A DNA stretch of 40,275 bases. It comes from Ramlibacter sp. (GTDB lineage Bacteria; Pseudomonadota; Gammaproteobacteria; Burkholderiales; Burkholderiaceae_C). The notes under the pieces are model-generated. The model did not search any database. It was not told the origin of the DNA and was given only the letters and a program-made list of their open reading frames with translations. Both the position numbers and the translations under genes were made by a program. Location: contig JAQZBU010000118.1 in NCBI GenBank assembly GCA_029237735.1, positions 1-40,275 on the forward strand, written 5' to 3'. Shown here in pieces: positions 14,993 to 25,347 of the stretch (the first letter of the stretch is position 1; each line of letters starts with the position of its first letter).

Positions 14993-16357
14993 ATGGATGC
15001 GCAGCCGCCGGTAAACCCCAACGCCCCAGTGACCCCCCCACCCGTTGAACCCGCGCGGCGGCGGCTCGGCCGAAAGGCGACGCTCATTGGCAGCGTGATC
15101 GCCGTGCTGGTAGTCGCAGGTGTCGGCTGGCTGGCCTGGGAGCTGACGCACCCGGACGCACCGGCTGTTGCCGAGGGTAGCCGCCCCGGCGCCGGCGCTG
15201 GGCGTCGCGGTGGCGGCGCAGGTGGTCGCGGCCCCGCGACGACCGTCGGCATTGCTGTCGCCGAACGCGCCGACATCCCCATCGTCATCGATGCGCTGGG
15301 CACCGTGGTGCCCCAGGCGACGGTCCGCGTGCGCCCGCAAGTCTCGGGCGTCCTGCAACAGGTGCTGTTCAAGGAAGGGCAGATGGTCAAGAAGGGTGAG
15401 CTGCTCGCCCTCATCGACCCGCGCCAGTTCCAGATGGCGCTGCAGCAGGCCTCGGGCCAGCGCATGCGCGACGAGGCGCAACTGGAAGCCGCGAAGGTGA
15501 CGTTGCAGCGATTCCGCACGCTGCTGCAGCAGGATTCGATTGCGCGGCAGGAAGTGGACACACAGGCCGCGCTGGTCAAGCAACTCGAAGCCGCCGTGGT
15601 GATGTCCAAGGCAAACGAGGGCACGGCGCGCCTGAATCTGGGCTACACGCGGATCGTCTCGCCGCTCGCGGGCCGCGTGGGCATGCGCACCGTGGACGTG
15701 GGCAACGTGGTGAGCAACAGCGACGCCAACGGCGTGGCGCTGATCACGGCCATCTCGCCCATCGACGTGGAATTCGCGGTCCCGCAGGACCAGGCGCCCA
15801 TGCTGCAGCAGAACGCGGGCGCGTTCATGGAGGCAAAGGCATTGGACCGCACGCGCACCAACGTGCTCGACACGGGCGTGTTCGCATCCCTGGACAACCA
15901 GGTTGACACGCAGACCGGCACGGTGCGAGCCAAGGCGCGCTTCAACAACACGCGTCTGGCGCTTTTTCCGAGCCAGTTCGTCAACGTGCAGCTGAACGTG
16001 CGCACGATCAAGGACGCGGTGGTCGTGCCAGTGGCCGCGGTGAGGCACGGCAATACCGGCGACTACGTCTTCGTGCTGAAGGAGGACCAGACCGTCGCGC
16101 TGCGACCCGTCACGCGCGGACAGGCCACTGTGGACAAGGTGCAGATCGCCAGTGGCCTGCAGGTCGGCGAGCGCGTGATCACCGAAGGCGCCGATCGGCT
16201 GCGCGACGGTTCGCGGGTGGTGCTCCCGGGCGCCGCGGCAGCACTCCCGCCTGAGGCTTCCGCCAGCCAACGCCGCAGGGGCGCGGGGGGCGGTGAGGGC
16301 GGCGAGAGGCGCCGCCGCCGCGACGCAGCGCAGGCACCGGCTTCTTCATCCCCATGA
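14993..16357 (+). CDS. mdtA: RND efflux periplasmic adaptor (MdtA-like)
   Basis: A 454-residue HlyD/MdtA-type membrane fusion protein. A single N-terminal membrane helix ('[21 protein letters not shown]', about 28-50) anchors it, followed by a glycine-rich linker. The lipoyl half-motifs '[36 protein letters not shown]' and '[27 protein letters not shown]' flank an alpha hairpin ('[28 protein letters not shown]'). A beta barrel and membrane-proximal domain follow, ending in an Arg/Gly-rich tail that relatives often lack. The ATG at 14993 has AAGGA 5 bases upstream; the GTG one codon earlier is less likely. It links the two inner-membrane pumps to the outer-membrane factor encoded downstream. 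Confidence 0.9.
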   Translation: MDAQPPVNPNAPVTPPPVEPARRRLGRKATLIGSVIAVLVVAGVGWLAWELTHPDAPAVAEGSRPGAGAGRRGGGAGGRGPATTVGIAVAERADIPIVIDALGTVVPQATVRVRPQVSGVLQQVLFKEGQMVKKGELLALIDPRQFQMALQQASGQRMRDEAQLEAAKVTLQRFRTLLQQDSIARQEVDTQAALVKQLEAAVVMSKANEGTARLNLGYTRIVSPLAGRVGMRTVDVGNVVSNSDANGVALITAISPIDVEFAVPQDQAPMLQQNAGAFMEAKALDRTRTNVLDTGVFASLDNQVDTQTGTVRAKARFNNTRLALFPSQFVNVQLNVRTIKDAVVVPVAAVRHGNTGDYVFVLKEDQTVALRPVTRGQATVDKVQIASGLQVGERVITEGADRLRDGSRVVLPGAAAALPPEASASQRRRGAGGGEGGERRRRRDAAQAPASSSP

Positions 16358-19300
16358 GCCCGTCGCGCCCCTTCATCCTGCGGCCGGTCGCCACCTCGCT
16401 GCTGATGCTGGCCATCGTGTTGGCCGGGGTGCTGGGCTTCCGCTTCCTGCCGCTGTCGGCGTTGCCGCAGGTGGACTACCCGACGATCCAGGTGCAGACA
16501 CTGTACCCGGGCGCCAGCCCGGAGGTGATGGCACAGACCGTCACAGCGCCGCTGGAGCGGCAGTTCGGCCAGATGCCGGGCCTCTCGCGCATGAGTTCCA
16601 CCAGCGCGGCCGGCGTGTCCATTGTCACACTGCAGTTCGGCCTCGGCCTCGCGCTGGACGTCGCCGAGCAGCAAGTGCAGGCCGCCATCAACGCGGGCTC
16701 GTCGCTGCTGCCGGCGGACCTGCCTGCCCCGCCAATCTACGCCAAGGTCAACCCCGCCGACGCGCCGGTGCTGACGCTGGCCATCACGTCTGACACTTTG
16801 CCGCTGACCGACGTGCAGAACATCGCCAACACCCGGCTCGCGCTCAAGATCAGCCAGGTAACGGGTGTGGGCCTGGTGACGCTCTCGGGCGGGCAAAGGC
16901 CTGCTGTACGCATCCAGGTCGACACGCGCGCGCTGGCTTCATACGGACTAAGCCTGGACAACGTGCGCACTGCGATCACCGCGGCCAATGCGAACAGTGC
17001 CAAGGGCAGCATCGACGGGCCCACGCGCGCCTACACGATCAATTCCAACGACCAGCTCGTCGCGGCGGCCGATTACCAGAACCTGATCGTCGCTTTCAAA
17101 AACGGCGCGCCCGTGCGCCTCTCGAACGTGGCGCAGGCGGTCGAAAGCGCCGAGAACGTCAAACTCGGCGCGTGGGCAGCCATCGACGGCAAGCTCAAGC
17201 CCGCGATCATCCTCAACGTGCAGCGCCAGCCGGGGGCCAACGTGATCGCCACCGTGGACGCGATCAAGGAGCGGCTGCCGGAGCTGACTGCCGGCCTGCC
17301 CGCCGCCATGCGGGTGGACGTGCTGAGCGACCGCACCACGGGCATCCGCGCCTCGGTGAACCATGTGCAGATCGAGCTGGTACTCGCCGTGGTGCTGGTG
17401 GTGCTCGTGATCTTCGCCTTCCTGCACAGCCCGCGGGCGACGCTGATCGCCAGCCTGGCTGTGCCGATCTCGCTGATCGGCGCGTGTGGCGCGATGTACC
17501 TGCTGGGTTACAGCCTCAACAACCTGAGCCTGATGGCATTGACCATCGCCACCGGCTTCGTGGTGGACGACGCCATCGTCATGATCGAGAACATCTCGCG
17601 CCATATCGAGAACGGCGAGCCGCCGATGCAGGCGGCGTTCAAGGGCGCGAGCGAGATCGGCTTCACCATCATTTCGCTGACCGTGTCGCTGATCGCCGTG
17701 CTGATCCCGCTGCTGTTCATGGGCGACGTGGTGGGGAGGCTGTTCCGCGAGTTCGCCGTGACGCTGGCGATCACCATCCTGATTTCCGCCGTGGTCTCCC
17801 TGACGCTGGTGCCGATGATGTCTGCCCGCTGGCTCACGGCGCACCCGGGCGGCGAGAAGGGCTGGGGCGGAGCGATGCAGCGGCGCTTCGACGGGTTCGT
17901 GGCGCACTACGACCGCTGGCTGCAATGGGTGCTGGAGCGCGAGCGCGCGACGCTGCTCGTGGCGCTGGCCACGCTGGTGCTCACCGTGCTGCTGTACATC
18001 TGGATCCCCAAGGGACTGTTCCCCACGCAGGACACGGGGCAACTGCAGGCGCGTGTGGAGGCGGCGCAATCGGTCTCGTACACGCGCATGGCTCAGCTGC
18101 AACAGGAAGTCGCGCGCGGGCTGATGGAGGACCCGGATGTCGAGACGCTGAGCAGCTTCGTCGGGGTGGATGCCGCCAACAACACCATGCTGCACACCGG
18201 CCGCATGCTGATCAACCTGAAGAGCGGTCACGGCAACCAGCAGAAGGTCATGGACCGCCTGCGCGAACGCGCCCAGCGAGTGCCCGGCATCGCGCTTTAC
18301 CTCCAGCCCACGCAAGACCTGACCATCGACGCCGAGACCGGCCCCACGCAATACCGACTGGCGCTCGAAGGCGCCGACACCGCCACTGTCACGCAATGGG
18401 CCACACGCCTCACGCAGAAGCTGCAGTCGGTCAAGCAGGTGCGCAATGTGGTGACGGATGCAGACGCGTCCAGCGCGGCGGTGTACGTGGACATCGATCG
18501 CGACACGGCCGCGCGCCTGAACATCTCCGCCGCGGATATCGACGCCGCGCTGTACAGCGCCTTCGGCCAGCGCATCGTTTCGACCATCTTCACGCAGACC
18601 AACCAGTACCGCGTCATCCTGGAGGCGCGGCCCGACGCCGCCGCCACGCCCGCCACCCTCGGCTCGGTGCAGCTTCGCACCGCGACGGGCGAGGCCACGC
18701 CGCTCTCGGCAGTGGCGAATATCGTCGAGCGCCGCGCGCCGCTGCAGATCACCCACGTCGCGCAGTACCCGGCGACGACGATCGGCTTCGATACCGCGGC
18801 CGGCGTTTCGCTGGGCACGTCGGTCGATGCAATCCGCGAGGCGACGCGGGATTTGAAGCTGCCCGCCGGCGTCACGATGACCTTCCTCGGCGCCGCGGGT
18901 GCCTACGAGAGCTCACTGTCCAACCAGCTGTGGCTGATCCTCGCCGCAGTGGTGTGCGTGTACATCGTACTGGGCGTGCTGTATGAGAGCTACATCCATC
19001 CGCTCACGATCCTTTCGACGCTGCCGTCGGCGGGCGTGGGGGCCTTGCTGGCCTTGATGATCAGCGGCCAGGACCTGGGCGTGGTCGGCATCATCGGCAT
19101 CATCCTCCTGATCGGCATCGTGAAGAAGAACGCGATCATGATGATCGACTTCGCGATCGACGCCGAGCGCACCGAAGGCAAAAGCCCGCGCGAGGCGATC
19201 CACCAGGCCGCGCTGCTGCGCTTCCGGCCGATCCTGATGACCACGCTGGCCGCGCTGTTCGCCGCCGTGCCGCTGATGCTGGGCTGGGGCGAGGGCGCGG

Positions 19301-19500
19301 AGCTGCGCCGGCCGCTGGGGCTTGCGATCTTCGGCGGGTTGATCGTCAGCCAGATGCTGACGCTGTTCACGACGCCGGTGATTTATCTGGGGTTTGATGC
19401 GTTAGGGAGGAGGTGGAGGAGAAAAGAAGCTGTCATCCCGGGCTCGACCCGGGATCCATCGGGGCGCGCCAACGTGGATGCCGGATCGAGTCCGGCATGA
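16354..19500 (+). CDS. mdtB: RND efflux pump, MdtB-like, with repeat-encoded C-terminus
   Basis: A 1048-residue RND transporter that exports drugs or other amphiphiles using the proton gradient. The start '[41 protein letters not shown]' is typical of MdtB/MdtC. The proton-relay pair is present in helix 4 ('[14 protein letters not shown]'), and '[19 protein letters not shown]' and '[29 protein letters not shown]' mark helices 10-12. The start overlaps the adaptor stop (ATGA). The last roughly 23 residues ('[23 protein letters not shown]') are not family sequence; they are read from a 72-bp palindromic repeat that also provides the stop codon. With the next gene it probably forms a heterotrimer. 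Confidence 0.92.
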   Translation: MSPSRPFILRPVATSLLMLAIVLAGVLGFRFLPLSALPQVDYPTIQVQTLYPGASPEVMAQTVTAPLERQFGQMPGLSRMSSTSAAGVSIVTLQFGLGLALDVAEQQVQAAINAGSSLLPADLPAPPIYAKVNPADAPVLTLAITSDTLPLTDVQNIANTRLALKISQVTGVGLVTLSGGQRPAVRIQVDTRALASYGLSLDNVRTAITAANANSAKGSIDGPTRAYTINSNDQLVAAADYQNLIVAFKNGAPVRLSNVAQAVESAENVKLGAWAAIDGKLKPAIILNVQRQPGANVIATVDAIKERLPELTAGLPAAMRVDVLSDRTTGIRASVNHVQIELVLAVVLVVLVIFAFLHSPRATLIASLAVPISLIGACGAMYLLGYSLNNLSLMALTIATGFVVDDAIVMIENISRHIENGEPPMQAAFKGASEIGFTIISLTVSLIAVLIPLLFMGDVVGRLFREFAVTLAITILISAVVSLTLVPMMSARWLTAHPGGEKGWGGAMQRRFDGFVAHYDRWLQWVLERERATLLVALATLVLTVLLYIWIPKGLFPTQDTGQLQARVEAAQSVSYTRMAQLQQEVARGLMEDPDVETLSSFVGVDAANNTMLHTGRMLINLKSGHGNQQKVMDRLRERAQRVPGIALYLQPTQDLTIDAETGPTQYRLALEGADTATVTQWATRLTQKLQSVKQVRNVVTDADASSAAVYVDIDRDTAARLNISAADIDAALYSAFGQRIVSTIFTQTNQYRVILEARPDAAATPATLGSVQLRTATGEATPLSAVANIVERRAPLQITHVAQYPATTIGFDTAAGVSLGTSVDAIREATRDLKLPAGVTMTFLGAAGAYESSLSNQLWLILAAVVCVYIVLGVLYESYIHPLTILSTLPSAGVGALLALMISGQDLGVVGIIGIILLIGIVKKNAIMMIDFAIDAERTEGKSPREAIHQAALLRFRPILMTTLAALFAAVPLMLGWGEGAELRRPLGLAIFGGLIVSQMLTLFTTPVIYLGFDALGRRWRRKEAVIPGSTRDPSGRANVDAGSSPA

Positions 19501-19502
19501 CA
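19431..19502 (+). repeat. 72-bp double-hairpin repeat at the end of mdtB
   Basis: The unit is bounded by TGTCAT and ATGACA and holds two stems, CCCGGG/CCCGGG and GCCGGA/TCCGGC. An inverted, closely similar copy of the same length lies at 27968-28039. Here it encodes the pump's C-terminus and ends 8 bases before the next start. Confidence 0.88.
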
Positions 19503-19510
19503 AGGGCAGC

Positions 19511-22500
19511 ATGAACCTCTCCGAACCCTTCGTCCGCCGCCCGGTCGCCACCATCCTGCTGACCATCGGCATCGCGCTGTCCGGCATCGCGGCTTTCTTC
19601 ATGCTGGCCGTGGCCCCGCTGCCGCAGGTGGATTTTCCCGTGATCAGCGTCAGCGCCAGCCTGCCCGGCGCGAGCCCGGACACAATGGCCACCAGCGTGG
19701 CGACGCCGCTCGAGCGCAGGCTCGGCGTCATCGCCGGCGTCAACGAGATGACGTCCAACAGCGGCAACGGCTCCACCCGCATCAGCCTGCAATTCGACCT
19801 GAACCGCAAGATCGACTCGGCGGCGCGTGAGGTGCAGGCCGCCATCAACGCAGCCAGGGGCGACTTGCCCGCGACGCTGCGCAGCAACCCCACTTACCGC
19901 AAGGCCAACCCCTCGGCGGCGCCGGTGGTGATCCTCGCGCTCACGTCGCCCACCCGTTCGCCCGGACAGATTTACGACGCGGTCTCCAACATCGTGCAGC
20001 AGAAGATCGCGCAGGTGCAGGGGGTAGGTGATGTGGAGCTGGGTGGCGGGTCGCTGCCGGCCGTGCGCGTGGACCTGCTGCCCTTCGCGCTGAGCCGCTA
20101 CGGCGTGAGCAGTGAGGACGTGCGCGCCGCGCTGCAGGCCAGCAGCGCCAACCGGCCCAAGGGCACGATCGAAGGTGCAGGGCGGCAATTGCAGATCTAT
20201 ACCGGCACTGGCGCGGCGGACAAGGGGCGACCCATGGCCGCCGATTACCGGGGCCTGGTGGTGGCCTGGCGCAATGGAGCGGCGATCCGGCTCGCCGATA
20301 TCGCCGAGGTCAACGACAGTGTGGAGAACGTCAACACGCTGGGCCTATTCAACGGCGAGCCGGCGGTGATCGTGCTGGTCACGCTGCAGCCGGGCGCGAA
20401 CGCCATCGAAACCGTGGACCAGGTCCGCGCTCTGCTGCCCGAGTTGCAGGACCAGTTGCCCAGCGACATCAAGCTGCAGGTGGCGACCGACCGCACCCAT
20501 TCCATCCGCTCGTCGCTGCACGAGGTGGAGGTGACGCTGTTGATCGCCATCGTGCTGGTGGTGCTGGTGGTCAGCGCTTTCCTGCGCAGCGTGCGGGCCA
20601 CCATCATCCCCGCGGTGGCCACCATCGTCTCGCTTCTCGGGACGTTCGGCGTGATGTACTTCCTGGGATTTTCGCTCAACAACCTGAGCCTGATGGCGCT
20701 CACCGTGGCCACCGGATTCGTTGTGGACGACGCCATCGTGGTGCTAGAGAACACCAGCCGCCACATCGAGGCCGGCATGGACCGATTCAAGGCGGCGCTG
20801 CTGGGTGCGAAGGAGGTAGGCTTCACCGTTCTCTCGATCAGCCTGTCACTGGTGGCGGTGTTCATCCCGCTGCTGTTCATGGGCGGGCAGGTGGGGCGGT
20901 TGTTCCGCGAGTTCGCGGTGACGCTGTCGGCGGCAGTGCTGATTTCGCTCGTTATCTCGCTCACGACGACGCCAATGATGTGCGCCTGGCTGCTGCGGCC
21001 GGATGCGCACCAGAAGAAGCCGGGCCCTGTCTCCCGCTTCTTCGAGCGCAGCTTCGCGTGGATGCAGCGCGCCTATGAGCACAGCCTCGACTGGGCGCTG
21101 GCCGCGCAGTGGCTGGTGCTGCTGATCCTGGCCCTGGTAATCGGGCTGAACGCCTACCTGTTCATCATGGTGCCCAAGGGCTTCTTCCCGCAGCAGGACA
21201 CGGGGCAGATCCAGGGCGGCCTGCGCGCCGACCAGAGCATTTCGTTCCAGGCGATGCAGGAGAAGCTTCGGCAGCTGGTCAATATCATCCGGGCCGATCC
21301 GGCGGTGGACACGGTGGTCGGCTTCACCGGCGGCGGGCGCGCGGGCGGCGGCTTTCTCTTCGTCAACCTCAAGCAGGGCCGCGAGGACAAGGGCCAGGCC
21401 GTGATCGCGCGACTGCGCCCGCAGCTGGCGCAGGTGACGGGGGTGAGCCTGTTCCTCAACCCCGTGCAAGACCTGCGCATGGGCGGCCGGCAGAGCAGCA
21501 GCACCTACCAGTACACGCTCAAGAGCGACAACCTCGACGACCTGCGCAGCTGGGCCACCCGTCTGGCCGAGGCCATGAAGCGCCAGCCGGCCCTGGTCGA
21601 CGTGGACACCGACCAGCAGGAGAACGGCGTTGAAGTCTTCGTGGAGGTGGACAAGGATTCCGCCGCGCGGCTGGGCATCAACTCGCGCGATGTGGACAAC
21701 GCGCTGTACAACGGCTTCGGCCAGCGCCAGGTGGCGACGATCTACGACGAGCTGAACCAGTACCGGGTGATCTTGGGCGTGGCGCCCATGTACACGCGCA
21801 GCCCCGAGGCGCTCAAGGACATCTACGTTCCGGCGCGCGGCAGCACGGGCAGCATCACCACGCCGCTCAATTCCGCTGCCAACGGCACTTCGACAACCGC
21901 GCGCGCGAGCACATCCGTCAACCCCGCGCTGCGCGACCAGGCAACCGGCCAGGCCGTGAACAGCTCCGCCGACACGATGGTGCCGCTGTCGGCCATTGCG
22001 AAGTTTTCGCAGCGTCCAACGGCCAGCTCGGTGAACCACCAGGACGCGGAACTCGCCACCACCATTTCCTACAACCTGGCGGAAGGCCGCACCCTCGCGG
22101 ACGGTCAGGACGCAGTGCGGCAGGCCGAGGCCGAGATCGGCTTGCCGATCAACGTGCGCGGGAGCTTCCAGGGCACGGCGAGGGCGGCGCAGGAGTCTCA
22201 GAAGGAGCAGCCGATGCTGATCCTCGCGGCGCTGGTCGTCATCTACATCGTTCTCGGAATCTTGTACGAAAGCCTGGTGCACCCAATCACCGTGCTCTCC
22301 ACTTTGCCGTCCGCGGGCGTGGGCGCCGTGCTGGCATTGCTGATCTTCAAGATGGAGCTGTCGATCATTGCGCTCATCGGCCTGTTCCTCTTGATCGGCA
22401 TCGTGAAGAAGAACGCGATCCTCATCATCGATTTCGCGCTGGATGCGGAGCGCTCGCGCGGGCTCTCTCCCTACGCTGCCGTGCGTGAAGCCTGCCTGCT

Positions 22501-22777
22501 GCGCTTCCGCCCCATCCTCATGACCACGCTGGCAGCCGGCCTGGGCGCGCTCCCGCTGGCGATTGGCTTCGGCGAAGGCGCCGAGCTGCGCCGCCCGCTG
22601 GGCATTTCCATCATCGGCGGCCTGATCGCGGGCATTTCCATCATCGGCGGCCTGATCGCAAGCCAGGTGATCACGTTGCTCACGACGCCGGTCGTCTACC
22701 TGCTGCTGGACAAGCTGCGCCGACGCAGCCCGCTGGAGCGGCAGCTCGGGCGGCACGGGGAGCCTTCACCAACATGA
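19511..22777 (+). CDS. mdtC: RND efflux pump, MdtC-like, with a duplicated segment in the last helix
   Basis: A 1088-residue RND transporter. It starts MNLSEPFVRRPVATILLTIGIALSGIAAFFMLAVAPLPQVDFPVISV, keeps the helix 4 pair ('[14 protein letters not shown]') and helix 10 '[19 protein letters not shown]'. The ATG at 19511 is preferred over one at 19478 because the latter would read the repeat as its N-terminus. Two features differ from E. coli MdtC (about 1025 residues). One is an insert rich in Ser/Thr/Ala in the periplasmic domain near residues 775-820. The other is a perfect 10-residue duplication (GISIIGGLIA twice) at the start of helix 12. It is followed, with an ATGA overlap, by the outer-membrane factor. 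Confidence 0.92.
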   Translation: MNLSEPFVRRPVATILLTIGIALSGIAAFFMLAVAPLPQVDFPVISVSASLPGASPDTMATSVATPLERRLGVIAGVNEMTSNSGNGSTRISLQFDLNRKIDSAAREVQAAINAARGDLPATLRSNPTYRKANPSAAPVVILALTSPTRSPGQIYDAVSNIVQQKIAQVQGVGDVELGGGSLPAVRVDLLPFALSRYGVSSEDVRAALQASSANRPKGTIEGAGRQLQIYTGTGAADKGRPMAADYRGLVVAWRNGAAIRLADIAEVNDSVENVNTLGLFNGEPAVIVLVTLQPGANAIETVDQVRALLPELQDQLPSDIKLQVATDRTHSIRSSLHEVEVTLLIAIVLVVLVVSAFLRSVRATIIPAVATIVSLLGTFGVMYFLGFSLNNLSLMALTVATGFVVDDAIVVLENTSRHIEAGMDRFKAALLGAKEVGFTVLSISLSLVAVFIPLLFMGGQVGRLFREFAVTLSAAVLISLVISLTTTPMMCAWLLRPDAHQKKPGPVSRFFERSFAWMQRAYEHSLDWALAAQWLVLLILALVIGLNAYLFIMVPKGFFPQQDTGQIQGGLRADQSISFQAMQEKLRQLVNIIRADPAVDTVVGFTGGGRAGGGFLFVNLKQGREDKGQAVIARLRPQLAQVTGVSLFLNPVQDLRMGGRQSSSTYQYTLKSDNLDDLRSWATRLAEAMKRQPALVDVDTDQQENGVEVFVEVDKDSAARLGINSRDVDNALYNGFGQRQVATIYDELNQYRVILGVAPMYTRSPEALKDIYVPARGSTGSITTPLNSAANGTSTTARASTSVNPALRDQATGQAVNSSADTMVPLSAIAKFSQRPTASSVNHQDAELATTISYNLAEGRTLADGQDAVRQAEAEIGLPINVRGSFQGTARAAQESQKEQPMLILAALVVIYIVLGILYESLVHPITVLSTLPSAGVGAVLALLIFKMELSIIALIGLFLLIGIVKKNAILIIDFALDAERSRGLSPYAAVREACLLRFRPILMTTLAAGLGALPLAIGFGEGAELRRPLGISIIGGLIAGISIIGGLIASQVITLLTTPVVYLLLDKLRRRSPLERQLGRHGEPSPT
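22601..22660 (+). repeat. 30-bp tandem duplication in the mdtC-like gene
   Basis: Two 30-base units, 22601-22630 and 22631-22660, differ only at the last base. Each encodes Gly-Ile-Ser-Ile-Ile-Gly-Gly-Leu-Ile-Ala. The first RND pump of the operon has a single copy of the corresponding segment. Confidence 0.93.
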
Positions 22778-24222
22778 ATGAACGAGACACTCTCCACGTA
22801 GGGTGGGCACCCGTGCCCACCACACTCACACGCCGCCTCTTGCGCTGGTGGGCACAGGTGCCCACCCTACTCGTGATCGCGGGGTGCGCAGTTGGGCCGA
22901 CCTACCAGACGCCTATCGTCGAAACGCCCGTCGCCTTCAAGGAAGGGCGCGGCGAATGGGTGCGCGCCGTGCCTGCCGACACGCTGGAGCGTGGCCCGTG
23001 GTGGGAGCTGTTCGGCGATGCAGAACTAAACGCGCTGGCTTTACAGGTCGAAGTGTCCAACCAGAACGTCGCCGCCGCCGTTGCCGCTTATGCCCAGGCG
23101 CGCGCACTCGTCGCCGAGCAGCGCGCAACGCTGTTTCCCGCCGTGAGCCTGGACGTAGGCGCCAACCGCAGCGGGGGGCGTGGCGACACGCCGACGCGAA
23201 GCAGCTACCAGGTGGGCATCGGCGGCAGCTGGGAGCCCGATGTGTGGGGCCGTTTGCGCCGGGGCGTCGAGAGCTCGCGCGCGGGTGCGCAAGCAAGCCT
23301 CGCGGACCTGCAGGCCGCCAGGCTGTCGGCGCAGGGTGAGCTGGCCGGCAACTACTTCAACCTGCGTGAGCTGGACACGGCGCTGTCGCTTCAGGCTGAG
23401 ACCATCACCGGCTACCAGCGCACGTTGAAGATCGCGCAGAACCGCTACGACGCGGGCATCGCGGCCCGCACCGACGTGCTGCAGGCGCAGACGCAACTGG
23501 CCAACGCGCAGGCCGAGCAGCTGGGCCTGGAGCGGCAACGCGCCGTGCTGGAGCATGCGATCGCCGTGCTGGCGGGTAAGGCGCCTTCCAACTTCAGCAT
23601 CGCGCCGCGTCCGGTGTGGGCCGGGGTGGTGCCGGATGTTCCCCTGGACGTGCCATCCACATTGCTGCAGCGTCGGCCCGACATCGCAGCCGCGGAAAGG
23701 CGCGTCGCCGCGGCCAACGAGCAGATCGGCATCGCGCAGGCCGCGTACTTCCCGAGCCTGCGGTTGACCGGCAGCGGAGGACTGGCCGCAGCCAGCATCG
23801 GCGACCTGTTCAGTGCGTCGGCGTTGGTGTGGTCGGTTGGGGCATCGATCGCGCAAACAATCTTCAATGCGGGCGCGACCGGGGCACGCGTGGAAGGCGC
23901 CCGTGCCGGGCTCGACGAAGCCTCGGCGCGCTATCGCCAGACCGTGCTCGCTGCCTTCCAGGACGTGGAGGACCAGCTGGTCGCCTCGCGCATCCTGCAG
24001 TCTCAACTGGTGCTGAGGCAGCAGGCGGCCCAAGCCGCCAACCTCGTCGAGCAGCAGGTGCTCAACCGTTACCAGGCCGGTCAGGTGGGCTACACCGAAG
24101 TCGTCACCGCGCAGGTCACCGCGCAGAACGCGCGCCGCGCGCTCGTGCAGGCGCAGTCCGACCGCCAGGTCGCGGCCGTGGCGTTGATCCAGGCGCTGGG
24201 TGGCGGATGGCGCGGTCTATAG
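22774..24222 (+). CDS. outer-membrane efflux lipoprotein (NodT/OprM family)
   Basis: A 482-residue TolC-like channel that completes the tripartite pump. The lipobox 'VIAGC' puts the lipidated Cys near residue 38, followed by 'AVGPTYQTPIVETPVAF', the usual start of mature NodT-type proteins. Two long helical repeats are visible ('LALQVEVSNQNVAAAVAAYAQARALVAEQRATLFPAVSLD' and 'LLQRRPDIAAAERRVAAANEQIGIAQAAYFPSLRLTG'). The region before the lipobox is odd: residues about 9-33 are read from a 73-bp inverted repeat, so the hydrophobic part of the signal is short. An mRNA hairpin of up to 25 bp would lie just after the start codon. The start overlaps the previous stop (ATGA). Confidence 0.9.
   Translation: MNERDTLHVGWAPVPTTLTRRLLRWWAQVPTLLVIAGCAVGPTYQTPIVETPVAFKEGRGEWVRAVPADTLERGPWWELFGDAELNALALQVEVSNQNVAAAVAAYAQARALVAEQRATLFPAVSLDVGANRSGGRGDTPTRSSYQVGIGGSWEPDVWGRLRRGVESSRAGAQASLADLQAARLSAQGELAGNYFNLRELDTALSLQAETITGYQRTLKIAQNRYDAGIAARTDVLQAQTQLANAQAEQLGLERQRAVLEHAIAVLAGKAPSNFSIAPRPVWAGVVPDVPLDVPSTLLQRRPDIAAAERRVAAANEQIGIAQAAYFPSLRLTGSGGLAAASIGDLFSASALVWSVGASIAQTIFNAGATGARVEGARAGLDEASARYRQTVLAAFQDVEDQLVASRILQSQLVLRQQAAQAANLVEQQVLNRYQAGQVGYTEVVTAQVTAQNARRALVQAQSDRQVAAVALIQALGGGWRGL
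22798..22870 (+). repeat. 73-bp inverted repeat inside the signal-peptide coding region
   Basis: Arms of 25 bases at 22798-22822 and 22846-22870 match in 24 of 25 positions, around a 23-base spacer. Each arm is itself partly palindromic (GTGGGCACC...GTGCCCAC). It begins 24 bases after the start codon of the outer-membrane factor. Confidence 0.93.
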
Positions 24223-24233
24223 GAGAAGCAATC

Positions 24234-25031
24234 ATGGCCACCGACACAAAGGAAGCCTGGGACTCCGGCGACGCCTACGACGGCTGGGTCGGCCGCTGGA
24301 GCCGACCGGTGGCCGCACAGTTCATCGACTGGCTCGCCATGCCGAATGGCCTGCGCTGGGCCGATGTGGGTTGTGGCACGGGCGCGCTAACCGAGCTCAT
24401 CATGCGCAGCTGCGAGCCCGTGTCGGTCGTGGGCATCGACCGCGCGGGGGCATTCGTTGCCGTCGCGCGGCGCCGCATCGCCGACCCACGCGCCGTCTTC
24501 GAAGTGGGCGACGCCACGTCGCTGCCCTGGCCAGACGCATCCGCAGACGCCGCCGTCTCCGGGCTGGTGCTGAACTTCGTGCCCGACGGCGCGGCAATGC
24601 TGCGCGAGATGCGCCGCGTGACGCGCCCCGGCGGCCGCGTTGCCGCCTATGTCTGGGACTACGCGGGCGGCATGCAGATGATGCGGAATTTCTGGGACGT
24701 GGCGATCGCGCTGAATCCGAATGACGCCAGCTTGGATCAAGCCGAGCGCTTCCCGATCTGCAACCCCGGGCCCCTGCAGGCGCTTTTCGAGGCAGAGGGC
24801 TTCAAGCAGGTGAGCACCCGCGCGATCGACATCCCGATGGTGTTTCGCGATTTCGATGACTTCTGGACGCCGTTCCTGTGGAAGCAGGGCGCTGCGCCCA
24901 CCTACCTGGCCAAGCTCGAGCCGGCGATGCAGCACCGCATCCGCGACGAGCTGAAGGCCCGCCTGCCCGTGCAGCCCGACGGCAGCATCACGCTCGGCGC
25001 CCGCGCCTGGGCCGTGCAAGGTACAACCTGA
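24234..25031 (+). CDS. class I SAM-dependent methyltransferase
   Basis: A 265-residue methyltransferase of the Methyltransf_11 type. The SAM site is 'WADVGCGTGALTELI' (near residues 41-55), followed by 'VVGIDRAGAFVAVARRRI', the acidic 'FEVGDATSLPWPDASADAAVSGLVLNFV' and 'EMRRVTRPGGRVAAYVWDYAGGMQMMRNFWD'. AGGAGA lies 7 bases before the ATG. It follows the efflux operon by 11 bases and could be cotranscribed, but nothing ties it functionally to efflux. The substrate is unknown. Confidence 0.87.
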   Translation: MATDTKEAWDSGDAYDGWVGRWSRPVAAQFIDWLAMPNGLRWADVGCGTGALTELIMRSCEPVSVVGIDRAGAFVAVARRRIADPRAVFEVGDATSLPWPDASADAAVSGLVLNFVPDGAAMLREMRRVTRPGGRVAAYVWDYAGGMQMMRNFWDVAIALNPNDASLDQAERFPICNPGPLQALFEAEGFKQVSTRAIDIPMVFRDFDDFWTPFLWKQGAAPTYLAKLEPAMQHRIRDELKARLPVQPDGSITLGARAWAVQGTT

Positions 25032-25050
25032 TCGGGGCCAGATTCCAAAC

Positions 25051-25320
25051 TCACGCCTGATGCTGTCCCAGCAGCGCGAGCATCCCCGCTTCAAGCCCCT
25101 CCATGCGGCCGGCCAGTTGCGGCGCGGCCTGCTTGGAGATCTTCATGTATTGCTGGAACGTCGCCAGAAGCGTCGGCCGGTCCGCATGGTGCAGTAGCAC
25201 CGTGGCGAGGGCTGCCTGCAGCACTTGGACCTGCGCCGTCAGCGCGAGCTGGTTGTCCATCAGGCCGTTGATGTTGTCGCTGTACAGGGCCAGCATCTTT
25301 TCGAATTCACTTTGTTCCAT
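25051..25320 (-). CDS. hypothetical protein, helical, 89 residues
   Basis: I do not recognise a named family. The protein starts MEQSEFEKMLALYSDNINGLMDNQLALTAQVQVLQAALATVLLHH and is predicted to be almost entirely helical, with no signal or membrane segment. The ATG at 25320 has GAGG 5 bases upstream; a GTG two codons earlier is less likely. It lies 27 bases downstream of nth on the same strand and may be cotranscribed with it. High-GC coding pattern and a good ribosome site support it as a real gene. Confidence 0.65.
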   Translation of the reverse strand: MEQSEFEKMLALYSDNINGLMDNQLALTAQVQVLQAALATVLLHHADRPTLLATFQQYMKISKQAAPQLAGRMEGLEAGMLALLGQHQA

Positions 25321-25347
25321 GGCCACCTCGGTGCTGTCGGGTTCTAG

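Noticed and set aside
13970..16270. Long open frame (766 codons) on the minus strand across the phosphatase and adaptor genes
   Set aside because: It spans two unrelated plus-strand genes and their intergenic region, has a His/Arg-rich composition typical of antisense frames, and has no motifs.
19478..19510. ATG at 19478 as the start of the MdtC-like pump
   Set aside because: It would make repeat DNA the N-terminus; the ATG at 19511 gives the conserved RND start (MNLSEPFVRRPVATILL).
22798..22870. Inverted repeat considered as an insertion sequence end pair or transcription terminator
   Set aside because: There is no transposase or flanking target duplication, and no T run follows; it lies within a coding region.
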